A stretch of DNA of 64,000 bases from Mycobacterium sp. 1100029.7 (GCF_001665235.1 NZ_LZSC01000028.1:62001-126000); one strand, 5' to 3'. Positions 1-7,808 are shown, counted from the first letter of the stretch. The notes: generated by a model from the letters alone, not told the origin. Translations and numbers: made by a program.

Positions 1-283
1 ACATGCGCGGAATGACTTCTTCCCCGATGAATTCCCACGCCTCCGAGTCGCGGAAGAACGCGGTGACGTTGATCAAAATGGTGTTGAACAGCGACACGAA
101 TTCGTCCGAACTCGCCTGCAGCACATCGAGGTATTCCTCATACGCGGTGTAGCCTGCGTGATCCATTCGATGGCGGACCCGACGCATCAGTGATGTGCGC
201 TTGTATCCGGTGAAGTCGAAGCCGCGCGAGTCGCGAATATAACCCAAGAGTGCTTCGAAGGACTCGTCGATCGCGTCGTCCAT
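1..283 (-). CDS. CheR-type methyltransferase, N-terminal part (cut by window edge)
   Basis: The first 94 residues of a protein whose N-terminus looks like the CheR N-domain, with a GYKRTSLMRRVRHRM stretch and an NVTAFFRD segment typical of the start of the SAM-methyltransferase fold. CheR enzymes methylate glutamates on chemoreceptors; in actinobacteria such proteins often carry extra PAS or kinase domains, which cannot be judged here because the gene leaves the window. The ATG at 281-283 is chosen because the reading stays open from there. It lies 50 bases downstream of the STAS-ATPase gene and on the same strand, so it is probably the third gene of a cheB-STAS-cheR operon. Confidence 0.8.
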   Translation of the reverse strand, partial: MDDAIDESFEALLGYIRDSRGFDFTGYKRTSLMRRVRHRMDHAGYTAYEEYLDVLQASSDEFVSLFNTILINVTAFFRDSEAWEFIGEEVIPRM

Positions 284-333
284 GGAAGTCCCGTCGAGGT
301 CGGCTACGCAGACCTAAGACATTACTCGCGAGG

Positions 334-1089
334 CTAGAGTTCGTTCTCCCGACCGACCACTGCCCACACCGTCTTGCCGGAAGTGCTTGGGATACTTCCC
401 CACGCACGACACAGGGCAGCGATGATTGCCAGACCCGACAGTTTCTCGGCGCCAGTTTCGGTTTCGATTCGGGCTGCCGGCACCACGCTGTTGTCTTCGA
501 CCGCCACGGTGACTGTGTCCTGATAGCTCTCGACGATCAGCACTGGCGTGCTGTCGGTATGAGCGAGAACGTTTTCGACGAACACTGTCGCCACCGTACC
601 GGCGACCGGAGTCAGATGGCTCTGTGCCCACCCCGTCAACCACTCGGCGATCAGGGCACGCGCCAGGCTCACGCTGACCGCCCGCGCGGGAAGTTGCGTT
701 CGTGCCCTGCGCCGGCCGTCCAGCGACCGATCCGAGGCGGCGTGAAGCGCGGATTCTCGATCCGGTAGTACCGGCACGTAGCGGGAAACACCGACGCTGC
801 AGATTGCGCGTCGAGACCACTGATCTTGGCACACCAGCAGAATCGGGACGTCCGGCCAGGTACTCACATGCCAGCGGGCGCTGGTGAACACCGACCACGC
901 GGATTCGCTGGGCACAACCAGATCGTTGACGTCGACAATCACCGCGCGCGGCTCGTCGAGGGCCACCTTGATCACGGCGTCGCGCACTGTCCGATAGCTG
1001 GTACCGTCCAGCACTCCGGTAACGGCCAGGACCGCCACGTCCCGATTATGTTGCGTCTCAACGGCAACCGAGGCTTCAACCACCGACAT
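334..1089 (-). CDS. STAS domain plus HATPase_c regulator
   Basis: A 251-residue protein. The first ~115 residues form a STAS (anti-sigma antagonist) fold with a VIVDVNDLVVPSESA core. The C-terminal ~110 residues look like a GHKL ATPase, with an N-box-like FVENVLAH followed by a VEDNS segment. Such fusions occur in partner-switching networks that control stress sigma factors. The ATG at 1087-1089 is preferred; it overlaps the end of cheB by 14 bases, which implies translational coupling. An in-frame start 45 bases further upstream is possible but would overlap more. Target and ligand are unknown; placement between CheB and CheR suggests one signalling unit. Confidence 0.75.
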   Translation of the reverse strand: MSVVEASVAVETQHNRDVAVLAVTGVLDGTSYRTVRDAVIKVALDEPRAVIVDVNDLVVPSESAWSVFTSARWHVSTWPDVPILLVCQDQWSRRAICSVGVSRYVPVLPDRESALHAASDRSLDGRRRARTQLPARAVSVSLARALIAEWLTGWAQSHLTPVAGTVATVFVENVLAHTDSTPVLIVESYQDTVTVAVEDNSVVPAARIETETGAEKLSGLAIIAALCRAWGSIPSTSGKTVWAVVGRENEL

Positions 1090-2095
1090 CACCGACTTGT
1101 TCTGTTGGAGAACTGACGGCGGAGAGCCGTTCACCCAATATTTTCAGCGCGCGTTCGGCTTCGGCGGCCTGCGCGTTGTAGCGGCGAAACAACGGTCCAT
1201 CGCCGACGTCGCCGGCCAGTTGGCGGGCCATCTTGGCCTTCTCCTGCAGACTGCGCAGCGCCACCCACAACGCAGCTTCGATTTCGGTGTCGCGGGCCGA
1301 GAGCAGGGCGTCGGCCGTCCACGCATGTCCGACCCGGCAGCGAAAGTGCCCCTCGCCAATCGCCGCCAGTGATCCATTACAGTCGGGGCAGGTGTACCCC
1401 GACGCCGGGCCGAGGTCTTGAGAGTCGAATTCCGTCGAGAATCGCTGTGTCATGGCAATGCGGTTCTCCATTTCCATCCGGGCATCAGGCTCCATGTTCG
1501 GCTCCTTGATTTCACGGTGTGACAGCTTTCTGAGCACTTCTCCGATGTCGGCCGCCGCAGCCTGGTAATCGAGGACCCCGGCATCCTGCGCATTTCCCGG
1601 CAGCGCGGGAAACAACGCGTCTTCGAGTGACTGGCCGATCGTGGTGCCGCCGCGAGCACGGATCGCGGCCAAACCCAGCACGCCGTCGTCGAGCACGCCC
1701 GACAGCAGCACCCCAACGGCTCGCGGCCCGAACGCCAGCGCAACCGAGCGGAACAGTGCATTGATCGCGGGGCGGTGTCCGTTTTCAGTTGGCCCCTGCG
1801 ACAGCACAACGCGATGGTCGGAGACCAATAAATGATGATCAGGCATTGCGACATAAATCTGCCCCGGCTGCAGGCGCCCGCCATTTTCGGCGGCGACGGC
1901 GGGCAGCGGCCCGCTGCGGTCGACGATGCGCGCAAGAATGCTCGGTGCACCGGCGGGGATATGCAACGTGATCAAATACGCGTACGGCAAGTCAGAAGAC
2001 AATCCGCCGGCCAGGTTTGACAGCGCTTCGACGCCTCCCGCCGATGCGCCGATTGCCACAACGCCGCGAAGATCGTTTCCTGCCGCTTGAGTCAC
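1076..2095 (-). CDS. CheB-like protein-glutamate methylesterase
   Basis: A 339-residue protein with the CheB catalytic domain: GASAGG near residue 17 (serine), a TLHIPAG segment (histidine) and a SGVLDDGVLGLAAI segment (aspartate) make up the expected triad. There is no N-terminal receiver domain. The C-terminal third has a CPDCNGSL...CRVGH stretch, a CxxC-type knuckle seen in stand-alone CheB homologues. CheB removes methyl groups or deamidates receptors, but no receptor, CheA or flagellar gene is visible here. It starts with GTG, 10 bases after a SigF-like -10 box. It is first in the operon with the STAS-ATPase and CheR-like genes. Confidence 0.85.
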   Translation of the reverse strand: MTQAAGNDLRGVVAIGASAGGVEALSNLAGGLSSDLPYAYLITLHIPAGAPSILARIVDRSGPLPAVAAENGGRLQPGQIYVAMPDHHLLVSDHRVVLSQGPTENGHRPAINALFRSVALAFGPRAVGVLLSGVLDDGVLGLAAIRARGGTTIGQSLEDALFPALPGNAQDAGVLDYQAAAADIGEVLRKLSHREIKEPNMEPDARMEMENRIAMTQRFSTEFDSQDLGPASGYTCPDCNGSLAAIGEGHFRCRVGHAWTADALLSARDTEIEAALWVALRSLQEKAKMARQLAGDVGDGPLFRRYNAQAAEAERALKILGERLSAVSSPTEQVGDVGG

Positions 2096-2104
2096 CGTTT
2101 TCGA

Positions 2105-2129
2105 CTACCCCCATCAGGGGTAGGTAACC
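2105..2129 (-). promoter_or_regulatory. SigF-like promoter of the cheB operon
   Basis: On the minus strand GGTTA (2125-2129), 14 bases, then GGGTAG (2105-2110), ending 10 bases before the GTG of cheB. The -10 matches the mycobacterial SigF consensus in five of six bases; the -35 is weaker. The same bases form a ctacccc/ggggtag inverted repeat. On the plus strand GTTT (2097-2100)-N17-GGGTAG (2118-2123) can also be read, so the site may be bidirectional. Confidence 0.5.
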
Positions 2130-2176
2130 CTGACCCCGTAAATAGGACGACGGCCCTCGCCGCTTGGCCGCGCAGC

Positions 2177-2201
2177 GTTTGACCATGGCCGGGCCGGGCA
2201 A
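2177..2201 (+). promoter_or_regulatory. weak SigF-like promoter of the DUF7218 gene
   Basis: GTTT (2177-2180), 15 bases, GGGCAA (2196-2201). The -10 departs from GGGTAT, so this is tentative. It would give a leader of about 32 bases that contains the strong AAGGAGG ribosome binding site at 2229-2235. Confidence 0.35.
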
Positions 2202-2239
2202 CTCGAAGAAAACTATTTCTCACCAGGTAAGGAGGAATT

Positions 2240-2497
2240 GTGCCGAACTCGGCGATCAAGAACGAGAAGATGTACAAGGACCTGCGTAAGCAGGGTGACT
2301 CCAAGGAAAAGGCCGCCCGCATCTCCAACGCGGCGGCCGCGCGGGGCAAATCGTCGGTTGCTCGCAAAGGCGGCAAGTCCGGCTCGTACAGCGACTGGAC
2401 GGTCCAGGAGTTGAAGAAACGCGCCAAAGAACTTGGTATGTCCGGCTATTCGGGTCTCACCAAGGACAAATTGGTCAACAAACTGCGCAACCACTAG
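2240..2497 (+). CDS. DUF7218 / Rho-N-like small basic protein
   Basis: An 85-residue lysine-rich protein. The N-terminal half (KMYKDLRKQGDSKEKAARI) is the conserved DUF7218-type motif found in many actinobacterial small proteins. The C-terminal half (WTVQELKKRAKELGMSGYS...LVNKLRNH) is a Rho N-terminal / SAP-like helix-turn-helix that often binds nucleic acid. The GTG at 2240 follows an excellent AAGGAGG ribosome binding site with five bases of spacing. It ends immediately against the stop codon of the convergent nucleotidyltransferase gene. A role in stress, through DNA or RNA binding, is inferred. Confidence 0.85.
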   Translation: MPNSAIKNEKMYKDLRKQGDSKEKAARISNAAAARGKSSVARKGGKSGSYSDWTVQELKKRAKELGMSGYSGLTKDKLVNKLRNH

Positions 2498-3061
2498 TCA
2501 ACCGGTCAGAGCCAGCCTTTCGGCGAGCACCAAAAACGCGATCGCGTAGTCGTTATCGGCAGTTCGCGACTCGATGTAGGCCCAATCGAGCCGTTCCCGG
2601 ACGGCCCGGACCGCGGGTAACAGCCTGCCGAAATCGCAGTAATGCTCGTTGAGGGCACGCAACTTCTGCACCAGCACCATGGTGGGTGGCAAGACCGGCA
2701 TCGAGATCGCCAGGACGTCGAGCTGTTCGGCGCAATCCAGCATGGCCGCCTCGACGCGCTCGCCGTTGAGGCGGTGCAGCACATCGACCACCGCGTCCCC
2801 GCAATGAGCCTTGAACAGCCAGTCCTCCGGCGGGTTCTCGATCGCGAATCCGGCGTCGCGCAGTGTGGCGGCGGCGCTGGCCACGTCGGACTCGAGGACT
2901 ACGAAGTCGACGTCGTGGCTGGGTTCGGGTGCGCCGTAAGCCCATAACGCGTAGCTGCCGGCCAACGCGAACCGTGGACCATTTTCCTTCAGCGCCGACG
3001 CGGCACCGCGCAGCGCCTCCCGCAATTGCTGCGGATCCGGCGGGGCTGTAATCGGGCACAT
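2498..3061 (-). CDS. nucleotidyltransferase-fold protein
   Basis: A 187-residue protein with a minimal nucleotidyltransferase signature: GSYALWAYG near residue 35, then HDVDFVV and a later VVDVLHR. This resembles MNT/AbiEii-like and DUF6036-type proteins. No partner HEPN or antitoxin gene adjoins it, so a toxin-antitoxin role is not supported. The ATG at 3059-3061 is chosen over an upstream ATG because a SigF-like -10 (3074-3079) ends 13 bases before it and the upstream start would lie before the predicted transcript. Its 3' end abuts the DUF7218 gene tail to tail. Confidence 0.7.
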   Translation of the reverse strand: MCPITAPPDPQQLREALRGAASALKENGPRFALAGSYALWAYGAPEPSHDVDFVVLESDVASAAATLRDAGFAIENPPEDWLFKAHCGDAVVDVLHRLNGERVEAAMLDCAEQLDVLAISMPVLPPTMVLVQKLRALNEHYCDFGRLLPAVRAVRERLDWAYIESRTADNDYAIAFLVLAERLALTG

Positions 3062-3073
3062 GGTGGATAGCAG

Positions 3074-3098
3074 ATACCCTGCCGACGGGATGGGCAAC
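3074..3098 (-). promoter_or_regulatory. SigF-like promoter of the nucleotidyltransferase gene
   Basis: Minus strand GTTG (3095-3098), 15 bases, then a perfect GGGTAT (3074-3079), ending 13 bases before the ATG at 3061. One mismatch in the -35. Confidence 0.55.
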
Positions 3099-3122
3099 CG
3101 AGTGGCATGGCCTTTGTCACCT

Positions 3123-3147
3123 GTTTAAAGAGCGGCCGTTTGGGAAA
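3123..3147 (+). promoter_or_regulatory. SigF-like promoter of the GT2 / PIG-L operon
   Basis: GTTT (3123-3126), 15 bases, GGGAAA (3142-3147). The -10 ends 12 bases before the ATG at 3159, the same near-leaderless spacing as at several other genes here. Confidence 0.5.
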
Positions 3148-3158
3148 ACAAATCAGAT

Positions 3159-3881
3159 ATGTCAGCGGCTGCGCTTCGCGCATACGACCGGGTGGTCGTG
3201 GTCATCCCAGCTCACAACGAAAAGGCAGATCTACCGGCCTGCCTGCGCGCGGTGCTGACCGCCTCGCTGTGCGTTCCGCTCCCGGTCACGGTGGTGGTGG
3301 TTTTGGATGCCACCGACGACGACAGCGCTGCGCTGGCGGGTCAATACGGCCCCGACGTGCACTTCGTCAGCGTCGACGCCCACAACGTCGGCGCGGCGCG
3401 CGCGGTCGGTTTCGGCTATGGACATTCGCTGTGCGGCGACGACAGGTGCTGGTATGCGACGACTGATGCCGACAGCCGCGTCGACCACGACTGGCTGATC
3501 CACCAGCTCGACGTCGGCGCGGAGGTGGTTCTGGGCGTCGTGCGCGTGACCAATTGGCAGCACCATTCCACCGACGTCGCCGAGCGCTTCATGCAGGCTT
3601 ACGAGTCGGACCCGCAGGACAGCGACGGCCAGCACGAGCACATTCACGGCGCCAACATGGGCTTCAGCGCCCGGGCATATTGGCGGGTCGGTGGCTTCCG
3701 GACCCTGGCTTCGGGAGAGGACGTCGATCTGGTTCAGCGCTTCGAGGCCGCCGGTTACTCGGTGCACCGAGACACCGACTTGTCCGTCATCACATCGGCG
3801 CGAACGCAGGCTCGGGCCCCGCACGGATTCGCGCACTACCTCAGTCAACTGGGGAGAACGGCGGCGGGTGATCACGCGTGA
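3159..3881 (+). CDS. family 2 glycosyltransferase
   Basis: A 240-residue GT-A fold enzyme: VVVIPAHNEKADL at residues 12-24, a TTDADSRVDHDWL segment carrying the DxD-type metal-binding aspartates, and a late SGEDVDLVQRF that fits the GT2 catalytic ED motif. It has no membrane segments and should act in the cytosol on a nucleotide-sugar donor. It is the first gene of a coupled operon with acyl-CoA dehydrogenase, PIG-L deacetylase, NodS-like methyltransferase and EEP hydrolase genes. Its stop overlaps the next start as GTGA. Donor and acceptor cannot be read from the sequence. Confidence 0.88.
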   Translation: MSAAALRAYDRVVVVIPAHNEKADLPACLRAVLTASLCVPLPVTVVVVLDATDDDSAALAGQYGPDVHFVSVDAHNVGAARAVGFGYGHSLCGDDRCWYATTDADSRVDHDWLIHQLDVGAEVVLGVVRVTNWQHHSTDVAERFMQAYESDPQDSDGQHEHIHGANMGFSARAYWRVGGFRTLASGEDVDLVQRFEAAGYSVHRDTDLSVITSARTQARAPHGFAHYLSQLGRTAAGDHA

Positions 3882-4831
3882 CGGCGGGGTTAGTACAGCA
3901 CTGGCTGGAATCAGGGCGTCTTGATTTACCGTTGCCCGCTTCCGGTCGCACGCTGGAACGCTGGCAGCGCCTGGCCCAACTGGCCGAAGAAGACATCGTG
4001 GCCGCCCGGATCGCCGAAGCCCACGTGGACGCGGTCGCGATACTGCACGAACTGGGTGGCAAACCGCCAGAGCTCGGTCAACTGTGGGGAGTCTGGGCGG
4101 CCGAATCACCCGAAGCGGTGCTGACGGCCACCGATGTCAACGGGGCGTTCACCCTCAGTGGCACCAAGGTGTGGTGCTCGGGTGCCGGCTTTTGCACCCA
4201 CGCGCTGGTGACCGCCCGGCTCGAGGACGGAAAGCGGGGGCTGTTCGCGGTCGCGCTCGTCGATCCGGCGGTCAAAGCATTACCGACCACGTGGTGGAAC
4301 ACCGGGATGGCCGGCAGCGACACCCGGCCGGTGCAATTCACGAACGCCCAGGCCGTCGCGGTGGGAGATCCTGGCGATTACCTGAATCGACCGGGCTTCT
4401 GGCATGGTGCGATCGGCGTCGCCGCCTGCTGGCTCGGCGGGGCGCGCAAGGTTGCCGAACCGCTGTATCGTTGCGCCGCAAGCGAATCAGCTGACGCGTA
4501 TTCCCTGGCGCATCTGGGCGCTGTAGACGCCGCCCTGGCCGCCGGCGACGCGATGCTGACCAGCGCGGCAGCCCAGGTCGATGCCGATCCCTTCGACCGC
4601 TCCGACACCGCCCAACTGCTGGCGCGGCGCATCCGGGCAGTGGTGGAACACGCTGCCGACGAAGCGATTACCCGCACCGGCCGCGCGTTGGGACCGGGCC
4701 CGCTGTGCCAGGACGGCCGGCACGCTCAACGGGTGGCCGATTTGAGCATGTACATCCGGCAAAGCCACGCCGAGCGGGACCTGGCCGCCCTCGGCGAACT
4801 CGCGGGAGCAGCGGCTCCGAGGCCGACGTGA
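3878..4831 (+). CDS. acyl-CoA dehydrogenase family protein
   Basis: A 317-residue protein, shorter than the usual ~380-residue acyl-CoA dehydrogenase. It keeps the middle-domain sequence (FTLSGTKVWCSGAGFCTHALVTA) that packs against FAD and the C-terminal helical bundle. The usual catalytic glutamate region is not obvious, so the oxidised substrate may be unusual or the protein may be divergent. GTG start overlapping the GT2 stop by four bases; one base separates it from the PIG-L gene. Its place between a glycosyltransferase and a deacetylase suggests it works on an acyl or amine group of the same product. Confidence 0.8.
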   Translation: MTAGLVQHWLESGRLDLPLPASGRTLERWQRLAQLAEEDIVAARIAEAHVDAVAILHELGGKPPELGQLWGVWAAESPEAVLTATDVNGAFTLSGTKVWCSGAGFCTHALVTARLEDGKRGLFAVALVDPAVKALPTTWWNTGMAGSDTRPVQFTNAQAVAVGDPGDYLNRPGFWHGAIGVAACWLGGARKVAEPLYRCAASESADAYSLAHLGAVDAALAAGDAMLTSAAAQVDADPFDRSDTAQLLARRIRAVVEHAADEAITRTGRALGPGPLCQDGRHAQRVADLSMYIRQSHAERDLAALGELAGAAAPRPT

Positions 4832-4832
4832 C

Positions 4833-5594
4833 ATGGACACACTCGCGGTAAGCAACGGTGCCAGGTTCGCGGCGAAACCGCTGACGCACGGCGGCACACC
4901 GACACCGGTATGGCTGGCCGCGCTAGGTAGAGAACCGTTGCCGCGACTCGATTTAGCGGAGTGTCCCGGCTTGGTCGTCGTCGCGCCGCATCCCGACGAC
5001 GAGACACTCGGCATGGGAGCCACGATCGCGGCACTCGCCGCGTCCGGCGTCGAGGTGCAGGTGGTGTCGGTCAGCGACGGCGGCGCGGCGCGGCCGGGTG
5101 CGCCCGCAATGGAGCGTTGCCGGACCGAAGCCATCCGTAGACACGAATTGCGCAGAGCGACAAGTGCTCTCGGCACCGCAGCGCCATTGTCGCTGGGCCT
5201 CCCCGACGGGCAGCTCTCGGACTACGAAGACGAGCTGACGGGCTCCCTGATCGACATCCTCGAACGCTTCGACACGGTCCCCTGGTGTGCCGCCACCTGG
5301 CGAGGCGATGGACATCCCGACCACGAGGCCGTCGGCCGCGCCGCGGCGGCCGCCTGCACACGAGTCGATGCCGTACTGATGGAGTATCCGGTGTGGATGT
5401 GGCATTGGGCCACTCCCGCCGATCCGGCGGTGCCGTGGCACCGCGCCTTCGCGGTGGCCGCGTCGGACTGTGCGACCACTCGGAAACGCCATGCGGCACA
5501 ACAGTATCGGAGCCAATTCTCCGGATCGCCGGCCGTGCTGCCACCCTTCGTGCTGCCGAGGCTGATGGCGGTCGGAGAGGTGGTGTTCCGCTGA
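4833..5594 (+). CDS. PIG-L family deacetylase
   Basis: A 253-residue LmbE/PIG-L fold protein with the zinc-binding APHPDDETLG motif at about residues 51-60 and the second metal-ligand segment GDGHPDHEAVG near residue 157. Family members remove N-acetyl groups from sugars, for example MshB in mycothiol synthesis. It follows the acyl-CoA dehydrogenase gene by one base and overlaps the methyltransferase gene. Substrate inference: an N-acylated sugar made by the GT2 of the same operon. It is unlikely to be MshB itself given this neighbourhood. Confidence 0.88.
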   Translation: MDTLAVSNGARFAAKPLTHGGTPTPVWLAALGREPLPRLDLAECPGLVVVAPHPDDETLGMGATIAALAASGVEVQVVSVSDGGAARPGAPAMERCRTEAIRRHELRRATSALGTAAPLSLGLPDGQLSDYEDELTGSLIDILERFDTVPWCAATWRGDGHPDHEAVGRAAAAACTRVDAVLMEYPVWMWHWATPADPAVPWHRAFAVAASDCATTRKRHAAQQYRSQFSGSPAVLPPFVLPRLMAVGEVVFR

Positions 5595-6217
5595 GCGCCC
5601 GGCTGCCCGACTCCTATTTCGACCAGATGTATGCCAACGCCGACGATCCTTGGCAGCTTGCGACACGGTGGTACGAGCAACGCAAGTACGCCATCACGTT
5701 GGCCATGCTCCCCCGCGACCGTTACCGGCACGCCTTCGAGCCGGGTTGCTCGATCGGCGCCCTGACCGAACAGCTGGCGCTGCGCTGCGACCGGGTGACC
5801 GCGGTGGATGTGGCAGACGCGGCGCTGCGTGGTGCGCGACAACGGCTGCAACACGCCAGCTGCCGGGACCGGGTGACGTTACAGCGCTCCTCTCTGGATG
5901 CCCCGTGGCCGGCCGGCCCCTTCGATCTGGTCGTGCTCAGCGAAGTCGCGTATTACCTTCAGGCCGACACGCTGTCCGGCGTGCTGCGCCGCGAACTTTC
6001 CCGGCTACGGCCGGGCGCGAATGTCGTTGCCGCACACTGGCGTCACCCCGTAGCCGACTACCCGCTCAGCGGTGACGCGGCGCACGACATCGTCGCGCGA
6101 ACTCCCGGACTCACTTCGCTGGGCTGCTACCGAGACGCCGACGTCGTCGTCGAGGTGTTCGACACCGGTGATGGCCGGTCGGTGGCGGTGCGCGGGGAAA
6201 TACCCGGAGCCCGGTAG
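5591..6217 (+). CDS. NodS-like SAM-dependent methyltransferase, apparent CTG start
   Basis: About 208 residues. SYFDQMYANADDPW near the N-terminus followed by FEPGCSIGALTEQLA (SAM-binding motif I) is typical of the NodS-like class of methyltransferases. The conserved N-terminus begins before the first in-frame ATG (5627), and no ATG, GTG or TTG lies in frame where the start is expected. A CTG at 5591-5593 overlaps the PIG-L stop as CTGA, mirroring the ATGA/GTGA junctions elsewhere in the operon, so it is the likely start. NodS N-methylates a deacetylated glucosamine in Nod factor, which fits a gene directly after a deacetylase. Confidence 0.75.
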   Translation: MSARLPDSYFDQMYANADDPWQLATRWYEQRKYAITLAMLPRDRYRHAFEPGCSIGALTEQLALRCDRVTAVDVADAALRGARQRLQHASCRDRVTLQRSSLDAPWPAGPFDLVVLSEVAYYLQADTLSGVLRRELSRLRPGANVVAAHWRHPVADYPLSGDAAHDIVARTPGLTSLGCYRDADVVVEVFDTGDGRSVAVRGEIPGAR

Positions 6218-6981
6218 TGCGCCTGGCGACCTTCAACATCCTGCACGGCCGCACCGTCGGTGACGGGGTCGAACCCGCGCGGCTCGTCGAGTGCGTGCGA
6301 CGGATGGACCCGGATGTACTGGCACTTCAGGAAGTCGACTGCGATCAACCGCGTTCTAATCTCACTGATTTCACCGCGGTGGCCGCCGAGGCGATGGGAG
6401 CCGTCGAACACCGTTTTGTCGCAGCAATTTCCGGCACTCCGGGGGCGACCTGGATGGCCGCGACCGGCGACGAACAACCGGGAACCGCGGCGTACGGAAT
6501 CGCACTGCTGTCCCGATTCCCCGCGGCGAGTTGGCAGGTGGTCCGGTTGCCCCGAATTCCGATGCGGTTTCCGATGTATCTGCCCGGGCCGAATCGCGTG
6601 ATGATCGTCGACGAAGAACCGCGCACCGCCGTGATCGCCCAACTGCACACGCCACTGGGCACGCTGACCGTGGCCAACACGCATCTGTCCTTCGTGCCGG
6701 GGTGGAACCGTCGGCAACTGCGCCGGCTGGTGCACGACTTGCGCGGCTTCCCCGGTCCGCGGCTGCTCACCGGCGACCTCAACATGACACCGCCGGCGGT
6801 GCGGCGCTGGTCAGGTATGCGGCCGCTGGCCAGCGCTCAGACCTTTCCCGCCGACACGCCGGATCGCCAGCTCGATCACATCTTGACCGATGACCGAAGT
6901 CTGCGCGCCGGGGCTACCGAGGCGGTAGAGATGCCGATTTCGGATCACCGTCCGTTGGTCGTCGACATCGACCGCGCTTGA
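6217..6981 (+). CDS. endonuclease/exonuclease/phosphatase (EEP) family protein
   Basis: A 254-residue EEP-fold protein: RLATFNILHG at the N-terminus, LALQEVD (metal-binding glutamate) near residue 39, THLSFVP, TGDLNMTP near residue 188 and a terminal ISDHRPLVVDI. All hallmark catalytic residues are present. Substrates of the family range from nucleic acids to inositol and sphingolipid phosphates; placement at the end of a sugar-modifying operon favours a phosphoester of a small molecule or lipid. The start GTG shares one base with the methyltransferase stop (TAGTG). Confidence 0.85.
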   Translation: MRLATFNILHGRTVGDGVEPARLVECVRRMDPDVLALQEVDCDQPRSNLTDFTAVAAEAMGAVEHRFVAAISGTPGATWMAATGDEQPGTAAYGIALLSRFPAASWQVVRLPRIPMRFPMYLPGPNRVMIVDEEPRTAVIAQLHTPLGTLTVANTHLSFVPGWNRRQLRRLVHDLRGFPGPRLLTGDLNMTPPAVRRWSGMRPLASAQTFPADTPDRQLDHILTDDRSLRAGATEAVEMPISDHRPLVVDIDRA

Positions 6982-6991
6982 GCGCCGGGAT

Positions 6992-7267
6992 CTACTCGAA
7001 CGGGACGTATCGACTGTGCACGCGATCGATGTCATCGGTCAGCGGCATTTCGTCGGTGAGGTGCGAGATCTCCACGCCCACATCGGTGCGGTCGATCGTT
7101 TTACGCTTCAACGCACGCAGTTTGTGCACGATCACCGCGATCTCCTCCTCGGAGACGCGTCGCGGCAACAGTGCCAATAGCGGTGCGTAGCCGACAGCGG
7201 GGGCACCGGACGGATAGCGGGCGCGCATAAAAGCAACGAGGCTCGACACTCGGTTGCTCAGACTCAT
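6992..7267 (-). CDS. DUF3349 domain protein
   Basis: A 91-residue protein with the DUF3349 pattern: YPSGAPAVGYAPLLALLPRR followed by LSEEEI-like VSEEEIAVIVHKL and a C-terminal HSRYVPFE. The family is restricted to actinomycetes; the M. tuberculosis member Rv0543c has a solved all-helical structure but no known function. The ATG at 7265-7267 has a GGAGGG ribosome binding site seven bases upstream. No SigF-like box precedes it. It converges with the EEP gene. Confidence 0.85.
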   Translation of the reverse strand: MSLSNRVSSLVAFMRARYPSGAPAVGYAPLLALLPRRVSEEEIAVIVHKLRALKRKTIDRTDVGVEISHLTDEMPLTDDIDRVHSRYVPFE

Positions 7268-7391
7268 CGTCACCCTCCAATGGCGACGTCGGCAGGCAGA
7301 CACCTGCAACGGTTCCCGCAGGAATAGCCACCGGTGCTGACTTGAAACCTCGTTCGGTCAACTGGCCGAACAATTTGCTCAATTGAAACGA

Positions 7392-7425
7392 AGCAGGCCC
7401 GGTCCACATTGGGGCCGGGCCTGCT
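7392..7425 (-). terminator. hairpin terminator after the CsbD gene
   Basis: Perfect 11-base stem (AGCAGGCCCGG / CCGGGCCTGCT, 7392-7402 and 7415-7425) with a 12-base loop, 17 bases past the CsbD stop; on the minus strand it is followed by a moderately T-rich stretch. Confidence 0.75.
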
Positions 7426-7441
7426 GGGGTGCGTGATCGAA

Positions 7442-7678
7442 TTACTGGTTTTCCTTCTGCCGTTCTTCGGCGGCTTTCGCACCCGCGCGTGCCGACTCGG
7501 CCTCGGCTTCCTTCTTGCCCGCGTCGCGCTGAGCATCGGCCTTGTCCTGCTGCGCCTGGCCCTCTTCGATCAGGTCATCGCGACCCGCAACCGTTCCGCC
7601 GACCTCTTTGACCTTGCCCTTGATGCCTTCGACGGCGCCCTTCACTGCTTCCTGCGGTCCGCTCTTGTCGTCTCCCAT
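7442..7678 (-). CDS. CsbD-family stress protein
   Basis: A 78-residue hydrophilic, alanine/lysine/glutamate-rich protein with the CsbD signature AVKGAVEGIKGKVKEVGG...GRDDLIEEGQAQQDKADAQ. CsbD proteins are general-stress genes in many bacteria (SigB-controlled in Bacillus). The ATG at 7676-7678 is used; a TTG one codon upstream is possible. A SigF-like element (7691-7716) ends 13 bases before the start, consistent with stress control. It is monocistronic, closed by a strong hairpin. Confidence 0.88.
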   Translation of the reverse strand: MGDDKSGPQEAVKGAVEGIKGKVKEVGGTVAGRDDLIEEGQAQQDKADAQRDAGKKEAEAESARAGAKAAEERQKENQ

Positions 7679-7690
7679 CAAGACACCTTC

Positions 7691-7716
7691 TTTCCCTGTT
7701 GCTGTTGTGCCCGAAC
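7691..7716 (-). promoter_or_regulatory. SigF-like promoter of the CsbD gene
   Basis: Minus strand GTTC (7713-7716), 16 bases, GGGAAA (7691-7696), ending 13 bases before the ATG. A second candidate, GTTT (7768-7771)-N15-GGGAAG (7747-7752), lies further upstream. Confidence 0.45.
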
Positions 7717-7808
7717 CGGGCCGATCGATTGATCGCTCTGCAAGGGCTTCCCGAGCCGCGCTGGGTCAAACACGGGGTGGGGTTGATCACGCAAGTTCCC
7801 GCCACATC

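Noticed and set aside
2498..3061. Nucleotidyltransferase-like gene and DUF7218 gene as a toxin-antitoxin pair
   Set aside because: They are convergent, not co-transcribed, and DUF7218 is not an antitoxin family.
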